A stretch of 64,000 nucleotides of DNA from the NCBI GenBank assembly GCA_942492225.1, contig CALODS010000013.1, forward strand, positions 1 through 64,000, written 5' to 3'. Numbering within the stretch: the first letter of the stretch is position 1; each line of letters starts with the position of its first letter. Of the stretch, positions 25,771 to 33,342 are shown one piece after another. The notes under the pieces were generated by a model that saw nothing but the letters and a program-made list of their open reading frames with translations, made no database searches and had not been told where the DNA came from. The position numbers were made by a program, and so were the translations under genes. This DNA comes from JAFGTX01 sp942492225 (GTDB lineage: Bacteria; Bacillota; Clostridia; Peptostreptococcales; Acidaminobacteraceae).

Positions 25771-26067
25771 TTAGATACCTACACACTCTGGATTAATTCC
25801 TGCTGCATATATTGATTTAAAAAATAAGGCTTTCTGCAGTTGAAATGTAATCGTTTCACCAATAACATTGCTAAGAATATAAACATCAATACCCTTCACT
25901 TCGTAATGTGTAAAGCCTTTTAGTGATTCTGGTTTATTAAATCCAATACCTTGGACTTTGATATTACCACATCATCCGCCACGAACTGTTTTTATTTCTA
26001 AGGTAAGTACTGTCTTTTTTCTTTTGCTAAGATAATTCATTACAGCTTCTTCAATAATAACATTCAT
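25771..26067 (-). CDS. HesB-like/CC-Se-motif selenoprotein, Sec at in-frame UGA codon 32
   Basis: From ATG 26067 (AAAGGTGA ribosome site) the frame reads MNVIIEEAVMNYLSKRKKTV, then LTLEIKTVRGG, then UGA (25974-25972), then CGNIKVQGIGFNKPESLKGF. It ends AALFF-like (QKALFFKSIYAAGINPECVGI, written here in part) at a TAA. With UGA read as selenocysteine it is 98 residues. No ATG occurs after the UGA, so the 66 open codons downstream make sense only by read-through. Sec followed by Cys inside a Gly-rich loop matches what I remember of HesB/IscA-like 'CC/Se motif' (seleno)proteins of Clostridia, probably redox or metal-binding. A SECIS-like hairpin follows the UGA. It is 36 nt downstream of the helicase gene. 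The alternative, a nonsense-mutated CC protein, is less likely. Confidence 0.82.
25939..25958 (-). promoter_or_regulatory. Candidate bacterial SECIS hairpin
   Basis: Downstream of the UGA (25974-25972), AAGTCCAA (25958-25951) pairs with TTGGATTT (25946-25939), giving 8 bp with one G-U. The GGTA tetraloop begins 22 nt after the UGA. In E. coli fdhF the SelB-binding loop also starts with GG and lies about 18-20 nt after the UGA. It lies within the coding frame, as bacterial SECIS elements do. Confidence 0.72.
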
Positions 26068-26103
26068 CGTCTCACCTTTCCTTTCTATCATTTACAATAC
26101 ACC

Positions 26104-28401
26104 TCATATAGGGGTAAATCTATTGAATTTCTTCCAACTTTTCGGAAACATTCTTAAGTACTTATTAGTAAGATAACGATCATCTATTAATAATATATTG
26201 CCCCTATCCGTTTCCGTTCTAATTAATCGGCCACCAGCTTGAAGTACTTTATTCATACCCGGAAAAACATAGGCATAATCATAACCTGATAAAGACATTT
26301 GATCAAAATAGTCTGCAATTAATTGTCGTTCAAAACACAATTGTGGTAGTCCTACACTTATGACAATGACACCTGTTAGACGATCACCTTTTAAATCTAC
26401 ACCTTCTGAAAAAATTCCACCTAAAGTTGCAAACGCAATTCTATTCAATTGGCTATTTTCATTAAATGCTGTTAAAAAAGCTTCTCTTTCATCTTCAGCC
26501 ATCCCCGTTCTTTGACAGTCAATTTCAACACCTTCAATTGGCTCTGTAAAAAGCTCGTATACTTGGTTCATGTAACGATAAGAAGGAAAAAACACAAGAT
26601 AATTCCCCGAATTTTTCACTATAAATTGCTCTATTGCTTTTTTTATTTTAGGCAATGTACGCTGACGATCTTTGTAACGTGTTGATATTGACGACACATG
26701 AATTTCTTGTAAAGTATGATCAAATGGAGATTCTAAAATCATGGAACGATCTGTGTCTATTCTGCCAAATAGTTGCCTAAAATAATCATGAGGCAACAAG
26801 GTCGCTGAAAAAAATACAGTAAAATGATTACTTCTTGTAATATCCTTAATGAGTTCAGATGGATCAATACAATAAAGTTTCACCGCAACACTTTTACCTA
26901 TTTTAAGAAGAAGTGTTGTATAGTGATCGTCATAAATTCGATAAATTCTTGTAAATGACATACATTCAAAGTAATAATCCAGAACCATTTTGTGATTGCT
27001 TGCCTGCTGTTCATTTTTCAACCACTTTTCAGCAGATTCCATAAAATTTAATACCGGATAGTAGAGAGCATCCGCATTAGACAATTCACTCTCCCCATTT
27101 TCTGAAAATCCATCCTCTGATTTTTTGAGATCCAAGAACACATTATTTATTCTTGATAACTTTTTATAAAGGGCACCTTTTTTTGTGAATGTCCTTCTAA
27201 CATCTAGTGTATTTTGCTTAGACAACGTAGCAGAAAACATTTCCCTCGAACGATCCACTAGATTATGTGCTTCATCAATAAGAATTGCTCTTTTTTCAAC
27301 CATTGCACCCATTCTTTTCAAAGAAACTCTTGGGTCAAATACATAATTATAATCACATATTACCCCCTCCGTAAAAAAAGAGATATCCAGTGATAATTCA
27401 AAGGGACAAATTTTATGTTTCTCAGCATATGTCTCTACAATCACCCTTGTAATTAATTGTTCGTTTTTTAGGATATCAATGATACAAGGGTTTAATCGGT
27501 CATAATACCCATTGGCATAAGGACAATGATCCTTTGTACAATTAAGAGCTTCAAGAAAACATATTTTTTCTTTGGCTGTTAGTGTTACGGTTCGAATATT
27601 GAGCCCCTTTTCTATAAGAAGACTTATACTCTCTTCTGCTACAGTCCTTGTAATTGTTTTGGCTGTTAAATAAAAGAAGCGTTCTATACCTTCTTCACCC
27701 AATACCTTTATTGTTGGAAATAACGTTGACATCGTTTTACCAATACCTGTTGGTGCATTGATAAAAAGTCGCTGACCCTTCTGCAATCCACGATACATTC
27801 CAATGGCCATTTCTCTTTGTCCTTTTCGATAAGTATCAAATGGAAACTGAAGCGCATATGCACTTGTAATTAATTGCTCTTTCATTTCCAATTGCAACTT
27901 AGCAAAAGCAATATATCCTTTTACTATAAAATCGATAAATGTCTCTAGCTCTAAAATTTTAAAGCTTTTGATAAAACTCTTTTCTTGCTCTTTATGAATA
28001 TGGTAATACGTTAATTTAACATCTATAGTTTCTAATTTATTTTCGAGCGCATAAATATAGGCGTAGACTTTTCCCTGCGCCCAATGTACAGCACTATGCT
28101 CCTCTTCAATATCATCAAGGGGGGTTGCTGTTGATTTAATTTCTTCTATCATAGCGTAATCTTCATTTATTTCTAGTCCATCACATCTACCACTAATGTT
28201 AAAAGTGATATCTTCAAAATGATAAGTACACTTTAATGTCACTTCTTTCTGATAGTCTGAACCCCTTGAATTTTGTACTGTTTGGTGCGCTCTTATACCT
28301 TCAGCTAATACATCATTTCCTCTAAAAGTGTTATCAATACTCCCACTCCTAAGAACATACTCTACGAGCTTACGAACGCTTATATCTATATTTTTTTCCA
28401 T
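26104..28401 (-). CDS. ATP-dependent DNA helicase, DinG/XPD-type with N-terminal PD-(D/E)XK nuclease-like domain
   Basis: A 765-residue superfamily-2 helicase. The N-terminus (~1-190) carries GRCDG...YAMIEEIKS, the Asp and Glu-x-Lys of a PD-(D/E)XK (Cas4-like) nuclease. Next come the Q-motif region FDTYRKGQREMA, Walker A APTGIGKT near 217, and iron-sulfur cysteines (ICFLEALNCTKDHCPYA with a later HKICPFE). The DEAH box is ILIDEAHNLVD. C-terminal motifs include FFSATL, FATLGGIFSEGVDL and QAGGRLIRTETDRG. It unwinds DNA 5' to 3' in repair or replication restart. ATG 28401 is chosen for the GGGTGA site. It is first in a unit with the selenoprotein gene. Confidence 0.92.
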   Translation of the reverse strand: MEKNIDISVRKLVEYVLRSGSIDNTFRGNDVLAEGIRAHQTVQNSRGSDYQKEVTLKCTYHFEDITFNISGRCDGLEINEDYAMIEEIKSTATPLDDIEEEHSAVHWAQGKVYAYIYALENKLETIDVKLTYYHIHKEQEKSFIKSFKILELETFIDFIVKGYIAFAKLQLEMKEQLITSAYALQFPFDTYRKGQREMAIGMYRGLQKGQRLFINAPTGIGKTMSTLFPTIKVLGEEGIERFFYLTAKTITRTVAEESISLLIEKGLNIRTVTLTAKEKICFLEALNCTKDHCPYANGYYDRLNPCIIDILKNEQLITRVIVETYAEKHKICPFELSLDISFFTEGVICDYNYVFDPRVSLKRMGAMVEKRAILIDEAHNLVDRSREMFSATLSKQNTLDVRRTFTKKGALYKKLSRINNVFLDLKKSEDGFSENGESELSNADALYYPVLNFMESAEKWLKNEQQASNHKMVLDYYFECMSFTRIYRIYDDHYTTLLLKIGKSVAVKLYCIDPSELIKDITRSNHFTVFFSATLLPHDYFRQLFGRIDTDRSMILESPFDHTLQEIHVSSISTRYKDRQRTLPKIKKAIEQFIVKNSGNYLVFFPSYRYMNQVYELFTEPIEGVEIDCQRTGMAEDEREAFLTAFNENSQLNRIAFATLGGIFSEGVDLKGDRLTGVIVISVGLPQLCFERQLIADYFDQMSLSGYDYAYVFPGMNKVLQAGGRLIRTETDRGNILLIDDRYLTNKYLRMFPKSWKKFNRFTPI

Positions 28402-28452
28402 ATCTTCACCCACTACCATTATACCGAATTTTTTTTCTTTTTAAAAAAAATC

Positions 28453-28482
28453 TTGACGTCTCTAAATTTTCTATGCTACAAT
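28453..28482 (+). promoter_or_regulatory. Promoter of the 4Fe-4S membrane protein gene
   Basis: TTGACG (28453-28458), an 18-nt spacer and TACAAT (28477-28482) form a good sigma-A-type promoter 22 nt upstream of the ATG, giving a very short leader. Confidence 0.75.
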
Positions 28483-28501
28483 ACCCCCTATAGGAGGGGT
28501 A
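28482..28501 (+). promoter_or_regulatory. TACCCC-N8-GGGGTA inverted repeat over transcription start and RBS
   Basis: TACCCC (28482-28487) and GGGGTA (28496-28501) are complementary arms flanking an 8-nt core that includes the AGGAGG ribosome site. The site begins at the last base of the -10 element. G/C-tract dyads of this kind resemble operators of CsoR/RcnR-family repressors. The overlap with a normal ribosome site means chance is possible. Confidence 0.4.
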
Positions 28502-28503
28502 AT

Positions 28504-29031
28504 ATGAAAAACAAAACACACATGAATTGGTCATGGATTTTCATGGTCATATTTTTAACACTATCCATTTACGATTTTCGTTTTGGTATTTTAGGTTTTA
28601 TCTGTATGGGTGCACCAATAGTCCATGCCTTAAAAGGAGATGGAAAAATCCATTGTCAAAAGTATTGTCCACGAGGGTCAATTTTAGGCAAGTTTCTCAA
28701 CAATATTAGCATGAAAAACAATCAGCCAAAGTTTTTATCATCTAAACAGTTTAAAAATTTCATGCTATTTTTTATGCTTACTATTTTTAGTATTTCTATG
28801 TTTCACACAGGTGGAGACTTTAACAAAATTACATTTGCAATGTTTCGTTTCATGACTTCATCTTTAATTTTGGGCATTGTGCTTGGTATTTTTTATAAAC
28901 CCAGAACATGGTGTGTTATCTGTCCGATGGGTCACGCAACTGGACTTATAAAAAAGGCAATTGATCTGAAAATGGACGAAAAAAATACTGCTCAACCAGT
29001 ACAAATAGTTGTACCAAAACGAGCAGCATAA
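28504..29031 (+). CDS. 4Fe-4S-binding membrane protein (NapH/CcoG-like fragment architecture)
   Basis: A 175-residue protein with about four hydrophobic segments (WIFMVIFLTLSIYDF; ILGFICMGAPIVHAL; FMLFFMLTIFSISMF; SLILGIVLGIFY). Two short cysteine clusters are CQKYCPRGS (~52-60) and CVICPMGHATG (~135-145). These CxxxCPxG motifs occur in polyferredoxin-type membrane proteins (NapH, CcoG, RnfB-like), which pass electrons at the membrane. It has fewer Cys than a full 2x[4Fe-4S] module, so cluster number is uncertain. The start at 28504 is set by GGAGG. It is monocistronic and divergent from the helicase gene. Confidence 0.82.
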   Translation: MKNKTHMNWSWIFMVIFLTLSIYDFRFGILGFICMGAPIVHALKGDGKIHCQKYCPRGSILGKFLNNISMKNNQPKFLSSKQFKNFMLFFMLTIFSISMFHTGGDFNKITFAMFRFMTSSLILGIVLGIFYKPRTWCVICPMGHATGLIKKAIDLKMDEKNTAQPVQIVVPKRAA

Positions 29032-29066
29032 TAACAATGATTTATTCAATTAAATTAAACGTCAAT

Positions 29067-29894
29067 CTAAAATTTCAAACTAATATCTAACGCAGAAACT
29101 GAATGAGTCAATTTGCCGCAGGAAATAACATCCACGCCTGTTTCGGCAATTTGACGTATCATTTCTAAAGAAACATTCCCAGAAGCTTCTAGAATGACTC
29201 GATGTTTGCACTGATGAACCGCACGCGACATCTCTTCAGTAGACATGTTATCCAGCATAACAATATCTACACCACTTTGAATAGCTTCTTCTAAGTCTTT
29301 TATCGACTCGATTTCTACTTCAATTTTCATTGTATGAGGACAACTTGATTTTACTTTTTCGACTGCCTGCTTGATGCCACCAGCAGCTTTTATATGATTA
29401 TCTTTAATCATTATCGCCTCCGATAAATTGAACCTATGATTAAACCCACCACCGATTCGCACAGCCTGTTTCTCTAATAGTCTAAGGCCTGGTGTTGTCT
29501 TCCTTGTATCAACAACGCGACAATTGAGTCCATCAATTGCTTTTACATACTGACTTGTTAGTGTCGCAATGCCAGACATTCTTTGCACCAAATTTAATGC
29601 AATGCGTTCACCTCTTAAGATTGGTATAATAGGTCCTTCGATGGTCGCAATCAAATCTCCAATTTTAAGAACAGTACCATCATCAACACATGTTACTAAT
29701 ATCGTGTCATCAAGCAATTCAAACACTCGTTTTAGTACTGCCTGTCCTGCAAAGATACCTTCTTCTTTTGCAATGAATTTTCCATGACAATAATCAGATA
29801 CTTGAAAAATATTTTCGCTAGTAACATCTCCTTGTAAACTGTCTTCTTCAAATGCCGCTATAATAATTTTATCAATTACAGTATATTTATTCAT
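29067..29894 (-). CDS. nadC: Nicotinate-nucleotide pyrophosphorylase (QPRTase)
   Basis: Third step of de novo NAD synthesis: quinolinate plus PRPP gives nicotinate mononucleotide. The 275-residue protein has the expected EDSLQGDVTSE N-terminus, the substrate-binding TRKTTPGLRLLEK, the His/Arg pair in GGGFNHRFNLSE, MIKDNHI, and the barrel strands KIEVEIE, DIVMLDNMS, VILEASGNV and DVISCGKLTHS. The start overlaps the end of nadB by 8 nt, showing translational coupling. It is last in nadA-nadB-nadC. Confidence 0.98.
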   Translation of the reverse strand: MNKYTVIDKIIIAAFEEDSLQGDVTSENIFQVSDYCHGKFIAKEEGIFAGQAVLKRVFELLDDTILVTCVDDGTVLKIGDLIATIEGPIIPILRGERIALNLVQRMSGIATLTSQYVKAIDGLNCRVVDTRKTTPGLRLLEKQAVRIGGGFNHRFNLSEAIMIKDNHIKAAGGIKQAVEKVKSSCPHTMKIEVEIESIKDLEEAIQSGVDIVMLDNMSTEEMSRAVHQCKHRVILEASGNVSLEMIRQIAETGVDVISCGKLTHSVSALDISLKF

Positions 29895-31104
29895 GTACAG
29901 TGCCTCCGTTGTTTATAGATTCAGCAACTTTTTTACCAAATACCAAACACTCAAGAAGAGAATTACTAGCCAATCTATTATTTCCATGTACGTTTGTATA
30001 AGCCACTTCTCCACATGCATATAAATTTTTTAGTCGTGTGATCCCATCTTCATTGACTGGAATCCCACCCATTATATAATGACAGCATGGAACAACTGGT
30101 ATCATCTGTTCTGTGGGTTTTATATTTTTAGATAAACAATACTCATATATGGTAGGAAATCGACTGATAAATTCATTTTCTGCTATATGCGTCGCATCTA
30201 AAAAGACATTTGTCGTTTGCTGAATTTTCATTAGTTTATTGATTTCATTCGTCACAATATCTCTTGGCGCTAGTGAACCTAGTGGATGTTTTTTCAACAT
30301 AAAAGGCGTACCCTTTCTATCTTTTAATTGTGCCCCTTCGCCTCTCAAGGCTTCACTAATTAAAAATCGTTGGCTATTCACACTGTCTTCATAAAATGCA
30401 GTTGGATGAAATTGAATTTTTCCCATTCCCTTCAAATCCAAACCAACTTGACGTGCCATCTTAAAACCATCACCAGTAATTGTCTCATCATTTGTTGTAT
30501 GTTTGAATAACTGTCCAATACCACCCGTTGCCAATACCGTAAATTTTGAACGATGCATTTTCAAACTATTATTTTCAACAACCCCAACACCAATAGCTTT
30601 ATTATTACTATTTAATATTTCTACGACATTTGCATATTCGATCACAGTGATATTAGAGTGTTTTTCTAATCGATTTATTAACGTTTCCATAATTGCTCGC
30701 CCAGTATAATCACCGCATCTAGCAATACGTCTCACACTATGAGCACCTTCTTTGGCAAGCGCTAAATCCCCCTCATGATTTCTATTAAAAGGAACCCCCC
30801 AATCTTGTAATTGTTTTACTTCATTGGGACCGTTTTCTATAAGTATTTTAAGGAATTTGGGGTCATTGATGCCATGACCCGTTTCCATCGTATCATTATA
30901 ATGTAATTCAAATGAATCTTCATCTGTCAACACAGCAGCAATACCACCTTGTGCAAGATACGAATTACTCTTTTTTAGTGTTTTTTTTGTGAGAAGCAAC
31001 ACTTTTTTGGTGTGTTCTAAATTAAGCGCAGTATAGATACCTGCTAATCCACTACCAATAATTATGACATCCCAGGGAATTGACTCTTCCTTATACGCAA
31101 ACAT
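29887..31104 (-). CDS. nadB: L-aspartate oxidase
   Basis: FAD enzyme oxidising L-aspartate to iminoaspartate, the substrate of NadA. The 405-residue protein has the dinucleotide fold VIIIGSGLAGIYTAL near the N-terminus, SNSYLAQGGIAAV, EGAHSVRRIARCGDYTGRAI, VLATGGIGQLF, IQFHPTAFY and NRLASNSLLECLVFG. It lacks the C-terminal helical domain of the ~540-residue E. coli enzyme, a short form I regard as usual for Clostridia. In anaerobes, fumarate or another acceptor may replace O2 (family knowledge). It overlaps nadC and starts 2 nt after the nadA stop. Confidence 0.97.
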   Translation of the reverse strand: MFAYKEESIPWDVIIIGSGLAGIYTALNLEHTKKVLLLTKKTLKKSNSYLAQGGIAAVLTDEDSFELHYNDTMETGHGINDPKFLKILIENGPNEVKQLQDWGVPFNRNHEGDLALAKEGAHSVRRIARCGDYTGRAIMETLINRLEKHSNITVIEYANVVEILNSNNKAIGVGVVENNSLKMHRSKFTVLATGGIGQLFKHTTNDETITGDGFKMARQVGLDLKGMGKIQFHPTAFYEDSVNSQRFLISEALRGEGAQLKDRKGTPFMLKKHPLGSLAPRDIVTNEINKLMKIQQTTNVFLDATHIAENEFISRFPTIYEYCLSKNIKPTEQMIPVVPCCHYIMGGIPVNEDGITRLKNLYACGEVAYTNVHGNNRLASNSLLECLVFGKKVAESINNGGTVHE

Positions 31105-31106
31105 CG

Positions 31107-32000
31107 CTACACCTTAAACATTGCATTTAAAGACTTATAAGCTTTATTTGCAATTTCTAAATCAACAATAACTTCTTCCTTTTTTCCTTCAAGGGCAAGT
31201 AATACGTCTTCAAGTGTATTTTTTTTCATATTTCTACAAAATAATGCCTCATCTGGAAAAATGAAATTTTTTGAAGGGTTTTCTTGTCTCAATGTATAAT
31301 GAATCCCTGATTCTGTGAGCACAATAAATTTTTCTTTTGGACTATTTTGAATATAGAAAAGCATTTTCGAGGTACTCCCAATAAAATCTGCTTTTGAAAG
31401 TACTTCTGGCGAACATTCTGGATGCGCAATCACTTCAGCCATTGGATGTGTTGCTTTAACCGAGTCAATTGTAGATCCTTGCAACAATCCATGAACATAA
31501 CAAAAACCATCCCAAAGAACGATCTTTTTTTCTGGTACTTGAGTAGCGACATAAGCACCTAGATTTTTATCTGGTACAAAAATAACCTCATTACCAGGAA
31601 GTTGTCTCACAATATCAACGGCATTTGAAGATGTACAGCATACATCACTTTCAGCCTTAACTTCTGCCGTGGAATTAACGTAACACACCACTTTTGCATT
31701 TGGGTGCTTCACTTTCATCAATCTCAATGCATCAGCCGTTGCCATATCAGCCATTGGACAACCTGCTTCCGGTACTGGATGAATAACTTTTTTTGTCGGT
31801 GATAATATTTTTGCCGTTTCAGCCATAAATTTAACACCACAAAAGATAATGGTATCAGCCTCTGTATCTCTCGCCTTTTTGGCGAGTTCAAGAGAATCAC
31901 CAATATAGTCAGCAATTTCTTGAATATCATCTTTTTGATAATAGTGCGCCAATATTAATGCATTTTGTTCTTCCTTTAGTTTTTTTATTCTATCTTTCAT
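31107..32000 (-). CDS. nadA: Quinolinate synthase
   Basis: [4Fe-4S] enzyme condensing iminoaspartate with dihydroxyacetone phosphate to quinolinate. The 297-residue protein shows ALILAHYYQKDDIQEIADY, GDSLELAKKA, ADTIIFCGVKFMAETAKILS, VPEAGCPMADM, CYVNSTAEVKAESDVCCTSS, HPECSPEV and EALFCRNMKKNTL. These include the three conserved cluster cysteines. ATG 32000 is chosen over an upstream start because GAGGA lies just before it and MKDRIKKLKEEQNALILAHY is the usual N-terminus. It is first in the nadABC operon. Confidence 0.97.
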   Translation of the reverse strand: MKDRIKKLKEEQNALILAHYYQKDDIQEIADYIGDSLELAKKARDTEADTIIFCGVKFMAETAKILSPTKKVIHPVPEAGCPMADMATADALRLMKVKHPNAKVVCYVNSTAEVKAESDVCCTSSNAVDIVRQLPGNEVIFVPDKNLGAYVATQVPEKKIVLWDGFCYVHGLLQGSTIDSVKATHPMAEVIAHPECSPEVLSKADFIGSTSKMLFYIQNSPKEKFIVLTESGIHYTLRQENPSKNFIFPDEALFCRNMKKNTLEDVLLALEGKKEEVIVDLEIANKAYKSLNAMFKV

Positions 32001-32040
32001 CCTATTTTCCTCACTTTCAAAGTCAAAATATCGTTTGTAC

Positions 32041-32056
32041 GACATCTGTCTTGTCA
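32041..32056 (-). promoter_or_regulatory. Imperfect dyad between nadA promoter and start (possible operator)
   Basis: Minus-strand TGACAAGACAGATGTC, with GACA/TGTC arms, lies just after the -10 element. That is where a niacin-responsive repressor (NiaR/YrxA) would act in Firmicutes. The motif itself is not one I can confirm. Confidence 0.3.
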
Positions 32057-32062
32057 GTAATG

Positions 32063-32091
32063 ATCGTATCATATTTGCTATGTCTCATCAA
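32063..32091 (-). promoter_or_regulatory. Promoter of nadABC
   Basis: Minus-strand TTGATG (32091-32086), 17-nt spacer and TACGAT (32068-32063), giving a leader of about 55 nt before nadA. Confidence 0.6.
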
Positions 32092-32111
32092 GAAAAAACA
32101 ATGGTTCAAAA

Positions 32112-32150
32112 TAAAAAAATCTCCGCATAAATAGCTTATACGGAGATTCA
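32112..32150 (-). terminator. Terminator after the small membrane protein gene
   Basis: Minus-strand AATCTCCG and CGGAGATT arms with extended pairing through ATAAG/TTAT, followed by seven T residues, 20 nt after the stop at 32170. Confidence 0.9.
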
Positions 32151-32169
32151 AAAAATTATATTAATTTTA

Positions 32170-32382
32170 TTAAAATAGTAATCCTAAAATCCAACCAATA
32201 ATCTGTAGAATTATTCCTAAAACAATAATTGGAATCATCAGACCTAGTCCAATTGGTAGCAATACACCAAGAAAGCTAAGCACAACTATAAACAATGCAA
32301 TTTTCAGCAATCCAACTCCTAAATAAAAAAATAGTTTCAAAAATAGAAATAGTATAAAACCACCTATAATAATTTCTAACAT
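32170..32382 (-). CDS. Small hydrophobic membrane protein (70 aa)
   Basis: A 70-residue, almost wholly hydrophobic protein (MLEIIIGGFILFLFLKLFFY start; IIGWILGLLF end), with two or three membrane helices rich in Leu, Ile and Gly. AAGGAG lies 8 nt before ATG 32382, favouring it over the ATG at 32388. It ends in a strong terminator, so it is a real single-gene unit. No family is assigned. It resembles small envelope-stress proteins only in its hydrophobicity. Confidence 0.7.
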   Translation of the reverse strand: MLEIIIGGFILFLFLKLFFYLGVGLLKIALFIVVLSFLGVLLPIGLGLMIPIIVLGIILQIIGWILGLLF

Positions 32383-32460
32383 GTTCATCACTCCTTATGT
32401 TCATATCATAGCAACAAATAATAATAAAGCCATTAGAAAAATATTAAAAATTGATTAGAA

Positions 32461-32874
32461 TTATTGAATGCCTTTATCTGTAAATAGCACTTTATATTTT
32501 GCATCTGTTCCAACAATATGCTTAAATATCCAAACAGATACCATCTTGAGTAAGTTTTTTGCAAATTCATCCTGCGCTTCATCTACTGCATCAAAATCAA
32601 TAGATTCTAGTTTTTCTATAAAATCATTATGTTGTTTCTTATGATCCTCGATACCTTCAAAACCTGTTTCTTCCATAAGGTTTTCTTCATAATCAAAATG
32701 ATAACGCGTATAATCCTTTAAACCCTCAAGCATTGATATCAACTCATCATAAATATCTAGCCCTTCACCTGTAAGTACTAAGTGTTCCAAATCTTTACCC
32801 ATACTGACCAGCTTTTGATGTTGTTCATCTATTGATGGTACACCTAAGCTATACGATTCTGTCCATTCAAACAT
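32461..32874 (-). CDS. Bacteriohemerythrin
   Basis: A 137-residue hemerythrin with a diiron O2-binding site in a four-helix bundle. It begins FEWTESYSLGVPSIDEQHQK (first His plus EQH region), then YHFDYEENLM (His and Glu), EDHKKQH (two His) and WIFKHIVGTD (His and Asp). All usual ligands are present. In anaerobes it binds or delivers O2, often to protective reductases or as an O2 sensor. AGGAGG precedes the ATG. It is 21 nt downstream of the DUF523 gene. Confidence 0.96.
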   Translation of the reverse strand: MFEWTESYSLGVPSIDEQHQKLVSMGKDLEHLVLTGEGLDIYDELISMLEGLKDYTRYHFDYEENLMEETGFEGIEDHKKQHNDFIEKLESIDFDAVDEAQDEFAKNLLKMVSVWIFKHIVGTDAKYKVLFTDKGIQ

Positions 32875-32895
32875 AATAGCCTCCTATTTTTTTAT

Positions 32896-33318
32896 CTATT
32901 GGCTCGGCAACTCTTTTTCAGACATCACAGTTAATCCATGTGCCGCTAATAGCTTTGCCGTTAAACCCATTCCGTTAATTTTTTGCCCACTAAAGCTTCC
33001 ATCATAAATTTTATGACAACCACAAGAGGGACTCCCGTCTTTTAACAAAGCTTTTGTCGCATCCGTTAATTTTGCAATTTTCAATACTTCTTGTGCACCT
33101 TTTACAAAGGCCTCGGTACAGTCTTCTCCATGCTCATTCATTACGTTATTACCAACAATTTCACATGTTGATCTTGGCGTTGAAAGTCCACCTAATTGTT
33201 CTGGACAAACAGGTATAAAAACCTTGCCTTTTAGAAAAGTATGAACAGCTTCTGAATCGTTACTTTCGCCACTGTATTTGCAATTAACACCAACTAAACA
33301 AGCACTAACAATTATCAT
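32896..33318 (-). CDS. DUF523 domain-containing protein
   Basis: A 140-residue protein of the DUF523 family, starting IIVSACLVGVNCKYSGESND. It has the conserved VCPEQLGGLSTPR segment and the KDGSPSCGCHKIYDGSF Cys-rich motif. Conserved cysteines (SACLVGVNC; SPSCGC) suggest metal or redox chemistry, but the function is unknown. GGAGG precedes the ATG. It is 24 nt downstream of mutS2 and upstream of the hemerythrin gene, suggesting one transcript. Confidence 0.93.
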   Translation of the reverse strand: MIIVSACLVGVNCKYSGESNDSEAVHTFLKGKVFIPVCPEQLGGLSTPRSTCEIVGNNVMNEHGEDCTEAFVKGAQEVLKIAKLTDATKALLKDGSPSCGCHKIYDGSFSGQKINGMGLTAKLLAAHGLTVMSEKELPSQ

Positions 33319-33342
33319 AACAAGCCTCCAAATCTAATTCAA

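Noticed and set aside
25771..26067. UGA at 25972 as a simple nonsense mutation
   Set aside because: The downstream frame stays open for 66 codons, the UGA sits in a Gly-Gly-x-Cys-Gly redox motif, and a SECIS-like hairpin follows; the region has no other defects.
29887..31104. NadB thought to be C-terminally truncated
   Set aside because: The coupled 8-nt overlap with nadC shows the end is genuine; short NadB lacking the helical domain occurs in anaerobes.
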